A stretch of 64,000 nt of DNA from Dromiciops gliroides (lineage: Eukaryota; Chordata; Mammalia; Microbiotheria; Microbiotheriidae), in assembly GCF_019393635.1 (NCBI RefSeq), contig NC_057866.1, positions 11,728,223 through 11,792,222 of the forward strand, given 5' to 3'. The notes beneath the pieces were generated by a model. The model ran no database searches and was not told where the DNA came from. It saw only the letters and a list, made by a program, of their open reading frames with translations. Each line of letters starts with the position of its first letter. Position 1 is the first letter of the stretch. Below, one piece after another: positions 50,101-61,500 of this stretch. The position numbers and the translations under genes were made by a program.

Positions 50101-53100
50101 TCACCATTGTATAGCACAGCTTATTTAGCCATTTCCCAGTTGATGGGCATTCCTTTGATTTCCAATTCTTATCTGCTACAAAAAGAGCTGAAAGTAGGTC
50201 TTTTTCTCTTTTTGGGGATGCCTTTGGGATATAAACCTAGCAGTGGTATTGCTGGATTAAAGGGTATGCACAGATCTATAGCCCTTTGGACATGGTGGTA
50301 GGATTCCTTCTTCATCTATTTTCCCAAATACTTTATATAGTATTAGAATTAATTGTTCTTTAAATGTTTGGTAGAATTCACTTGTAAATCCACCTGGCCC
50401 CGGAAATCTTTTCTTAGGGAGATCATTGATTCAGATCAATTTCTTTTTTAAAAAATGGACTTATTTATGTATTTTATTTCCTCTTCTGTTAATCTGGGCA
50501 ATTTGCATTTTTGTAAATATTCATCCATTTCATTTAGATTGTCAAATTTATAGGCATTCAGTTTGGCAAAATAGTTCCTAATTATTGCTTTAATTTCTTC
50601 TTCATTGGTGGTAAATTCACCCTTTTCATTTTTGATGCTGGTAATTTTTTTCTTTTAAAAAAAAATAAAATTAACCAAAGGTTTATACATTTTATTGTTA
50701 TTTTTATAGAACCAGCTATTAGTTTTATTTATTAATTCAATAGTTTTCTTACTTTCAATTTTATTAATCTATCCTTTGATTTTCAGAATTTCCAATTTGG
50801 TATTTAATTGGGGATTTAAAGTTTGTTCTTTCATTTAGAAATATAAAATTTCCCTTAAGAACGACTTTGGCTGTATCCCATAAATTTTTGTATGCTGTCT
50901 AACTGTTATCATTCTCTTTGATGAAATTACTGATTGTTTCTATGATTTGTTGTTCAACCCACTCATTCTTTAGGTCGAGATCATTTGGTTTCCATTTAAT
51001 TTTTAGTTTTTCTTTTTATGGCCTTTATTACACATAATCATCATTGCATCGTGATCTGAAAAGGATGTATTTACTGTCTGCATTTAACTGAGGTTTTTAT
51101 TTTATTATTATTTTTTTAGTGAGGCAATTGGGGTTAAGTGACTTGCCCAGGATCACACAGCTAGTAAGTGTTAAGTGTCTGAGGCCAGATTTGAACTCAG
51201 GTGCTCCTGACTCCAGGACCGATGCTCTATCCACTGCGCCACCTAGCTGCCCCCTACTGTGAGGTTTTTATGCCCTAATATTTGATCATTTTTTTTTCTG
51301 TAGGTACCATGTACCACTGACAAAAAGGTATATTCTTTTCTATCCCCACTCAGTTTTCTCCAGAGGTCTATCATATCTAACTTTTCTAAAATTCTATTCA
51401 CCTCTTTAACTTCTTTCTTATTTATTTTGTGATTAGATTTATCTAGTTCAGAGAGGGGGAGGTTGAGATCCCCCCTAGTATAGTTTTGCTCTCTTTTTCT
51501 TCTTATAACACACTTAACTTCTCTAAGAATCTGGATGCTATACCACTTGGTGTATATGTTTAGTATTGATATTACTTCATTGTCTATAGTACCCTTTTAG
51601 CAAGATGTAGTTTCCATCTTTATCTCTTTTAATTAGATCTATTTTTTGCTTCTGCTTTGTCTTTGATAAGGATTGCTACCTCTGCTTTTTAAAAAAATTC
51701 AGCTGAAGCATAATATATTCTGTTCCAGCCTTTTGCCTTTACTCTGTGTGTATCTCTCTGCTTCAAGTGTGTTTCTTGTAAACAACATATTGCAGGATTC
51801 TGGTTCTTAATTCACTCTGCTTCCATTTTAGGGGAGAGCTCATCCCATTCATATTCACAGTTATGATTACTAATTGTATAATTCCCTCTTTCCTATTTCC
51901 CCCCTTATTTGTACTGTTCTCTCTCCTTTCACTCTGTCCCATCATACCACTGTTTGCTTCTGACCACTGCCTCCCTCAATCTGACCTCCCTTCTATCAAC
52001 CTCCCTTCCCTTTTCTTTCCCTTTTCCTTTCCTACTTCTGTCCTCCCTTCTATCAGTACCCCCTTTTCCTGCCTTTCCCCTCCCACTTCCCTATAGGGTA
52101 AGATAAATTTCCATACCCAAATGAGTGTATTTGTTATTCTCTCTTTGGGTCAAATCCAATGAGAGTAAGGTTCAAACTCCTGATCTTATTGGGAAGGCTT
52201 GTAGCTAATCACAAATAATGCTACCTGATGGTTTTAGGCAGATGCTTCTTATCATTTTAAGGAAAAATCCACTTATATCCATGCTTTCAAGTGGTATTTT
52301 TTTTTTTTAGTGAGGCAATTAGGGTTAAGTGACTTGCCTAGGGTCACACAGCTAGTAAGTGTTAAGTGTCTGAGGCTGGATTTGAATTCAGGTCCTCCGG
52401 AATCCAGGGCTGGTGCTCTATCCACTGCACCCTCAAGTGGTATTTTTAATACGAATTAGTGTTGTATTTTGTCAAAAAGTTTTTCTGAATCTATAGATGT
52501 AATCATATGATTTTTATTACTTTTGTTAATGATATACTAACTTGTATTAATAGGTTTCCACATGTTAAAGCATCCCTGTATTCCTGAAATAAATCCCATT
52601 TTTTCACAATGTATAATCTTTGTGATATAGCATTGTAGCATCCTAGCTCATATTTTATTTTTTCTCCCTAAAACAAGCTCTTTAATCACATCCATATCTT
52701 CACTGAAGAGCTTCTGATAAAGCCCTCAATCTCACAAGCCATGGGCTGCTCCACTGGGCATAGCTCATATTTTATTTAGGATTTTTGCATTCATATTTAT
52801 TAATGAAATTGGTACATAATGTTCATTCTCTATTTTTGCTCTTCCTGGGTTAGGTATCACCACCATATTTGTTTCATAAAAGGAGTTTGATAGAACTCCT
52901 TCTTTTCTATTTTTCCAAATATTTATTTAATATTGAAATTACTTGATCTTTAAGTGTTTGGTAGAATTCATGTATACATCCACTTGGTCTTGATGTTTTT
53001 TTGTAGGAAACTCATTAATGGCTTGTTTAATTTATTTTTCCAAAATAGGTCGATTTAGATATTCTATTTCCTCTTCTGTTACCTAATTTCTTTATCACTG

Positions 53101-55471
53101 CCTTTCTTTACATGATGCTATACAGAATATGGAGTGCCACAATATCTTGTTTTTTTGTTTTTATTTTTTAGTGAGGCAATTGGGGTTAAGTGACCTGCCC
53201 AGGGTCACACAGCTAGTAAGTGTAAAGTGTCTGACGCCAGATTTGAACTCAGGTACTCCTGAATCCAGGGCCAGTGCTTTACTCACTGTGCCACCTAGCT
53301 GCCCCACCACAATATCTTAAGAATTGAAACTGTGAGTCCCCCAGAGAGCTACAGAGAAATTCATGGTGGTTAGAGACTTAAGAACTGGTACAAAAGGTGT
53401 CTCTACAAAAGTTGTACGCTTATGTGAGGGATAACCTGTGGGAAGCCTGCATCATACATTGGTACCAACATCATGCCAAGATGTTGCCAGAGAGGAAGTC
53501 CTCCAGTGCTATTTACAGACAACCTTCAAAGGATATGTGAGAGACCATTTCAAAAAGTCTCTCCTATATAGACTGTGGAGATTGTAACTGTCTTTTTAAC
53601 AACAGAACAAATAATACATAGTAACAACTGCAGTTGTCATCCTATGAGATGTTTCTCCCCATGGAATTGGGGACAACATAATAAATGAGTTCAACTTTGA
53701 TCTATGAGAATTTGTGAGATAAATTATGGAGAAGACAGAAATAAGATGAGAAAAAACTACTTTCTTGTTGAACCTGGCTTAACTGTTCTTTTATGGAGAA
53801 ACATTATAATGGCAATTGAATGAGGAGGGAGTCTGGAGAATTACTATTAAGTGGACGGGCTTGAAAGAAATTGAAGAAACTGTTTTCCCATCATAGCTGG
53901 AGAGAAGCTGGAGAAAGCAGAAAGATAGTGGAGAGGCTTTTTTGTGTGGAATTTTTTTAACCTTTATCTTCAATAAATCAATAAAAAATGGGCAGGTGGG
54001 ACTCATTAGCCTTAGCAGGCAACCCGCCTAGGGGAAGGAAACCCTGATTTTAAACCTCCACTGCCTTGCAGCTATACCCATATATGGGAAAGGCTTCAGG
54101 AGTTAACCCCGAGGAAAAATCAGGAGTCAGAGTCCCTTAGGCAGTTGGATGTTGGACATCACATCCCTCTGGCAACTCCTGCGGCAGCACTGGTGCCAAA
54201 CTGTATTGGCTCTGCCTCTCCTTTGGATCCACCAGTGTCACGGAGAGGGAAAACCTGATGCATGGGCAACAGCTTGTTTTCCATATTGATCCATCCAGGC
54301 CAGCCCCCTGAAGAGGACACTCCAGCTATTCCTCATGGGGTAGATACAACACAGGATGTGGCAGTTACCAGTTATAAGTCACTCAGGAGCTGTGGCTCCC
54401 TTATCAGACTGCACAGCCACACTGTGGCCTGTGGCTCTTCAAGGCACTGATCCATGGTCGTCCACGACTGGTGGAGGCCTACTACACTACTATGTGCTTA
54501 TTATGTGCCAGGCCCTATGCTAATAATACTGAAGATACAGGGGAAAACAGTGTGGACCCTCAAGGAGCTAACATTCTAATGAGGGGACAACATGAAAATA
54601 CATCTATTTTTATATATATAATCTATATTTATATATAGATTATATTTATACGTATACAAAATTTATATGTACATATATGGAGAAATATCTACTTATGTTT
54701 CTATCCACTTATTGTCTTTCCATCAGAAATGCTTGAAAGTATTCTGTTCTATTAAAGATTCATTGTTTTTCTCCAGTAGGATATTGTTTTTTAGTCATTT
54801 CTGACTCTTCATGACTCCATTTGGGATTTTTGTTGGCAAAGATGCTGGAGTGGTTCACCATTTCCTTCTCCATTTCATTTTATTAATGAGAAACTGAGGC
54901 AAAGAGGGTAAAGTGACTTGCCCAGGGTCACACAGTTAGTAAGTGTCTGAAGTCTGATTTCAAGTCATGAAGATGAGTCTCCCTGATTCCAGGCTGGGCA
55001 TACTATCTCCCTGCACCACCTAGCTGCCCCTAGAGCTAGAAGGGATCCTGCCAGTCACTTAGTCTGACACATTCATTTTGCAGAGGAAGAAACTTGGCTG
55101 TGGGGAGTGTAAGTAATTTGCCCAAGGTTACTCACCAAATAAGAGGCAATGGTGGGATTTCAACTCATGACTTCTGCCTTGAAATTTAATGATTTATCTG
55201 TCTCACCTCTTGTGTCTTAGGATATTCTTTTTGGTACTTTGGGGAAAGTCTATTAATCAATAATATTTTCATTTACTTTTCTTATAACTTAGAGATAATT
55301 TGATGAAGGTATTTGGCTTCGAGTCTATCTTATCCACATATGGATTTTAACTTCTGACTGGCACCCAGGTCCATGATGAGAAATATTTCCATTCTCTTAC
55401 AAGATTTGAAACATTCTGGAATGAGCTTCCCTATTTAAAGAAGCTTGGGATTCATTTTCCATTTGTAGCCT

Positions 55472-55539
<68 letters not shown>

Positions 55540-58500
55540 AAGAGCCACAGGACACTTACCAAATCATCAGGAAGAATGCGAAGAAGGGAGCAGATATTAC
55601 CAGCTGGAGTTTGCGCCATTCCTTAATACCATAGGTCAGAGCTCCAAGAAACAGAAACCCGAGGCTGAGACACAAGGATATCAAGACTACTGCCCAGGGC
55701 CGGTGCTGGATTGTGGCCCATTCTACAGCTGAAAGGAAACCCCAAAACAGGATGAATTGAAGACACAGGTGTGATGTCAAAAAGAACATATACAAATGTT
55801 GAAGAAGCCCCATAAAGACTTACCAAGGCTTCCAAAGCCAAAGATGATTCCTGATATTGAAAACCCAAGCAGAAAGCGAAAGGAACAGTAAACTTGGAAT
55901 GACGGGGCAAAAGCAATCCCTGTGCTGAAGACAGCCAACATGAAGTAACTTGGAGACAGCATCCATTTTCGCCCAAACCTACATCAAGGGAAACCCGTTG
56001 GTTGTGACTTCAGAGCAGAGGCATAATGTCATCTCTCCTCCCAGCACCCCCTGGGGACCTTTTAGACTTCAGGTCTGGTCATTCAACATTTTCTGCTGTG
56101 CCTTCGTTTGCCAGGACCCAGGGCACAAATGCCAGCAGTGACTGGGCTCAGTTTAGCTTTCCATTTGACCAAATCCAGTTAAATAAAACAAATTATTTTT
56201 GAGCTCCTTCTAAATGAAGGATTCTCCAACAAAAATGCTAACTTAGATGTCATAGGATCATTGATCTAGGTATAGAAGAGGCCTTACAGGGCATCTAGTC
56301 CAACCTCATCATTTTACAGAAGGGGAAACTGAGACCCAGAAAGTTAGATACAGTATCTAAACCCAGATCCTATAACCCCAGGTGCAGGGCTCTTTCCTTC
56401 TTGATAATATCCTTGTTCTTGAAGGCCATTTGTAATAGCCACCAAGAATGACCAGCTGATCCATCTCATAGATGCAAGACACCCCAAGATAGGAAGCACC
56501 AAACAAAAAGCCCCGAGTGACAATTAACCTATTTATTGTTCCTGTGACATGGCAGGAGGCTGGCTCTGGAGAGCCAGAAGATGGAGGTAGGGTGGGGGTG
56601 GGGCGGGACCAAACATTTATTAAGCACCAGCTACATCCAGATGTTGTGCTAAGAGCTTTACAAACTTTATTTGACTTGATCCTCACAATAACATTGTGGG
56701 GTGGGTATTGTTATTATCCCCATTTTACAACTGAGGAAAATGAGGCAGACAAATGTTAAGTGATGTGCCCAAGATCACACATCTACTAAGTATCTAATTC
56801 AAGATTTTAACTCAGGTTCTCTTGACTCCAGGTCCAGCACTCTATCCAATATAGTCACATAGTTGCCTCTGCAGCATAATCTCATTCCACCTAATGGCTT
56901 CTATTTGTTCCAAACTGATTTTGAACTACCTCACATGCAGGTTGTACCTTTGATTGATTGATTGATTACTCAGAGGTGTTGTCACTTGATGAGGATATAG
57001 AAACTTGTTGGGGCACATAGCATTTTTAGGTGGGGCAGGGTGACCATTGAATTGTCCCTCCCCTTACAAATTTATATTAAAGAAGAGATGATGCCAGCCA
57101 AATGAAAAGTCACAGATGATATTATCACCCAGTGTCTATTACACTACATTCCACACTGTAGGCACTTCATCAATGCTTGTTTGCAAAGCAAATTTTTTTG
57201 AATGATCCCAAGCTTTTCCCAGGGGCAAAAAAAGAACCATCAGTATAGTCTAATGGAAAGAATTTTGGAGTCAGATGAAGGTGACCTGGGTTCAAATTTT
57301 GGCTCTCCTGCTTATTATCCACATCCTGGGGCGATGAGAGGGACTCACTTAACTATTCCATCCATTACATAAAGGGTTTGTACTAGATTCCCTCCAGCTG
57401 ATTGATTTCTTCCCTGGCTCACACTGACTTATCTTTAATCTCACCATATCTACTGGCTACTTCCTGCTACCTATGAACAAACCTTAACCATCTGTATTAT
57501 CCTCAAAAAGTTCTCCCTTGTTCCCTCTACCCCTAATAGTTCCCATCCCAGATCTCTCCTCCTTTTTTGGCTGAAGTCCTTAGAAGGCCAAGTCTGCACC
57601 CGATGGATTCCTCCATTTCCTTTCCGCTCATGCTTCTCTTAACTCTAGAGTCAGGTTTCTGACTTCATCATTTCAGAGAAATATTGCTCTGTCCAAAGCT
57701 CCCTGTGGTCCCTTCCCTGCCCAACCCCACGGCCTTTTCTTCAATACTTCTATGCAAATCATTCTCAATTCTATTATCTAGGTCTAACCTCTCTCCTGAG
57801 TTCTAGTATTGCATCTCAAACTAGGTATATTATAGATATCTTAAATTCAACATGTCCCAAACTGAACTCATTATCATTACCCCAAAAGTTTTCCCTCTTC
57901 CAAAATTCTTTACAATTGTTTCTTAGAGAAATTTTTGTGTTTAATTCAATCACTTTCTTACCCTCTCTTTCCATATACTCCCCCATCCCTGAATTTAAGA
58001 TCACGAGAAAAATAAAACCTATTTTAAACATATATATTTAAAGCAAATTTCCACATAATGGATATTGAAAAACACCTGGTCTCATTCCACAATGTGAGTC
58101 TTTTATTTCTCCATCAGAATGTAGGTAGCATGTTACATTACTATAGTCCTCAAGAATCCTGGTTGGTCATTACACTGAGAAGGGGTCAGCACAGTGCTCC
58201 ATCACAGTATTACATCACATTTACATACCTTAACTTGTTTATGCCTTCCCAAATTTATGCCCTGCCCCTCAGCTTCCCATTCTTTGTTACTGCCAAAAAA
58301 GCTATGAATTTTTCTAAACTAATGCCTTTCTTAATTTGCCCTCCCTCTTATTCCCCCCCCACTTTTTTTTTTAGTTGTGTGTGTGTGTGTGTGTGTGTGA
58401 GGCAATTGGGGTTAAGTGACTTGCCCAGGGTCACAGAGCTAGTAAGTGTGTGTTAAGTGTCTGAGGCCGGATTTGAACTCAGGTACTCCTGACTCCAGGG

Positions 58501-61500
58501 CCGGTGCTCTATCCACTGTACCACCTAGCTGCGCCCCCCTTTTGTTAATCTCCCAAAATGTTAACTACTATTCCAATTCCTTTTTCCATTGTTCTCATTT
58601 ATTTTTCACTTTTTTTCCTCAAGCAATCTCATTTCATTTATAAAAATATTTTTCACCCTTTTAAAAAATTCTTGCTTCATCTCTTCCAGGAATTCTAGTT
58701 GAGTTTGTGCCCAAGCTGTGTTTTACTCTGAGGCTTTGCTTACAGATGTTTTAGAGTTATTCTGTTCTCTGTATTTGAGTTTTGAGTGCCCCTATCACCA
58801 TAAAAGCTCATTATGACTATTTTTTGTTTGTTTACCCATTCTTCCATTCTACTCTCTGACTTCTGATCTGACGTTAGGGCTGGTCTCTAGAAACTTTTGA
58901 AAGGAAGGTCTAGGCTGATTTAGTTCTTGCTTTTCTACAGTATTGAGTGTGGAGTTTTTCCAGGGTCTCAGGGACAGCTGATGTTGGAGACCAGCAAGCT
59001 TTCAGTGCTTCCAAATTTGAATCAGGGCAAAGTCTGATTGCTGCCCAACCTTTAGCACTGGTCTGTTTTACATGTTCCTGATCTGAGTTTGGGTCTGAGC
59101 AAGAGTATACTGCTGCTGGACTCTGCCCCCATGGATGATGTGGAAAGTTTTGTTAACTTTTTGTTAACTCAGAGAAACAAAACTCTAGGTTTCCCTTTGG
59201 TCCAAGATTCCTTCCTTGGTTATTCCTCTGAAGGCTGGGATAAATTCTGAAAGTGAGACCCTGCTCTGAACTCGGGATGTGAATTCCACCACTGCTGCTT
59301 CTGGCTTCTAAACATTCTTCTTTCTCTGTACACCTCTCAGGGCCTTCCTAATTGGGCAAGACAATGACACTATTGCACCTAGACAATCCTATGCCCCCTT
59401 CTCACTCTAGTCTTGATCTGTGAACTAGGATTGGGAAGTGGACAACAAAGTTGCTGGTTGGTACCTGTCCCTGTTTCAGTGCTCCAATGTGGGTCTTGGG
59501 TACCCCAGTATGGGTCTGGAACCTCCTTTTATACTGGTGCACAGCTTCTCCTTGGGCTCTGGAATGTTCCCCTTGTAGTGAGCTCCTGCCTTGATCCTGT
59601 GCCCAGTGTTTACAGATGTCTCTGTCTATGCCAACCTGAACTAAACAAAGAACTCATTGTGATTTTTCTGGATTTGTCTATGGTGTATCTGATGGATCTG
59701 TTTGGAGGAGCTCAGATGCATTGCTTCCTTTGATTCTACCATTTTGGCTTTGCTCCTGCCAATCCTCCTCTTTATGACTGTTGGGGGCATCACTATCCTC
59801 CCAATCACCCAGGCTTGCTACTTAGGGATCATTATAGACTTCTTCCTCACTCTTCCTGTATATCCAATCTGTTACCAAGTCCTGCCAATTCTATTGTCTT
59901 GTATATATCCTTTGCTTGTTTTGTTTTTGTTTTTGCGGGGCAATGGGGGTTAAGTGACATGCCCAGGGTCACACAGCTAGTAAGTGTCAAGTGTCTGAGG
60001 CCAGATTTGAACTCAGGTCCTCCTGACTCCAGGGCCGGTGCTTATCCACTGCGCCACCTAGCCACCCATATATACTTTTCTAAAAGAGCTTCCACCTGAG
60101 TACAAACACTCAACATCTATTATTAGGAGTATTAAAATACCTTTCTGGTTGGTTTAACTGGCTCAAGTCTCCCCACTACAATCCCTCCTCTAATAAACTA
60201 TCAAAGGGGTTTTGATCGGTAGTGGTTCGTGCCTTCCTAAAGCACAGATCTGATCTTGTCATGCCCTATTAAATAACCAGTGGTTTCCTATTTAAGTGTC
60301 TAATAGAAAATCCTTTGTTTAGCTTTTAAAGTCCTTCATGATCATGCACCTCCCAAACTTTTCTATGCTTCTCCCTCTTTCCCTCCATGCACACTATGAT
60401 CCAGACACTAACCTTCATGGTGTTCCTTATATAAGTAGTCTTGACTCTGCATTAATTTCAATGCTACCTCCCCCCTCCCAAATGTCTTCCACCTCATCTC
60501 CTCCTTCTTGCCTCCCTGACTTCTTTATGTTTCAGCTAAAATTCTCCCCTAAGTGAGAAGCCTTTCTCAGCCTCCCTTAATGCCAGTGCCTTCCTTCCGA
60601 GATCACCTCCAGTTTATTGTGTATATTTCTTTAATGTGCATTATTGGTTGCCAAGTTCTCTTCTCCACTAAATGGGAATTCCTTGAAGTCAGGGACTGTT
60701 TTTGTTTTCTTTGGTATCCCTAGCTCTTAGCATAGTTCTTGGCACATTGTCAGTGTTTAAGAAGTGCCTGTTGATAGGCTGATATTTACCCCGTATTAAA
60801 ATATCACCAACCTGTCTAGCTTATTGCGTTCTTTAGTAGCTTTAGACTCACCTCCAAATCTAGCCCTGATTCTCCTCCCTGTTGTTGTGTACTGTCCTGG
60901 GTTTGAATTCTGCTTTTGTCTCTAGGTGTGTGGCCTTACTTCCCTGGGCCTTGGTTTCCTTCTTTGTCAGATGAGTGGATTGGACTAAATGATCTGTAGT
61001 ATCATCTTCCAACTTTCAGTTCTATGGCCCTGGGCTCCCTGGGGTTCAGAAACATCTGCATCCAGGTGACACTCACCTGTCTGAGAGATGTCCCCATATG
61101 AGATATCCCACCAGAAGCCCAGCAAAGTATAGTGACTGAGACAAGGACTTCAGTGTCCAGGAGTCACACACCAGGTCCCACTGAAAGAGAAGATGAGAGT
61201 ATCAGATCTAAGTGTGGCAAGAGAATTTGGGGCTCAGGACTCTTGCTGTTATTGTGATAAAGAGAAACTGTGATGAGAAAGAAACTCTGGCTCAGCCTTC
61301 TTGCCCCCCTATGATAAGAAGAGGACACTGCCTCCATTGGCCAATTGCACATCATACAGTCAAGCTTGGGACATCAATTTCAAGCTCATTTAGACTCTGA
61401 CCTTCCCCTTTTGGTGTGTATATCCTTATCTTCCCCTCCTGCCTTCTGTAAAATTCCATCGTACCCACACTGCTTATGTATTGCATATTCTATATAAGGC

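Larger units (their letters stand above)
48300..52172 (-). mobile_element. Long L1 segment in gene B intron 4, with nested insertions
   Basis: About 3.2 kb of L1 ORF2 to inter-ORF sequence in antisense (e.g. [19 protein letters not shown] at 48352-48588), continuous once the inserts are removed: a short L1 end (about 48505-48648), SINEs (48700, 49241, 51100) and an L1 end (49790-50301). Stops throughout. Confidence 0.75.
52173..53083 (-). mobile_element. Second L1 ORF2 segment
   Basis: A different ORF2 region joins abruptly at about 52173. Antisense text 'tgatcttattgggaaggctt' to 'tattctatttcctcttctgt'. Carries a SINE and a 100-bp unknown insert. Confidence 0.65.

Noticed and set aside
58058..58456. 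132-residue plus-strand open frame
   Set aside because: Spans an old L1 3' end, a TG repeat and a SINE; no gene features.
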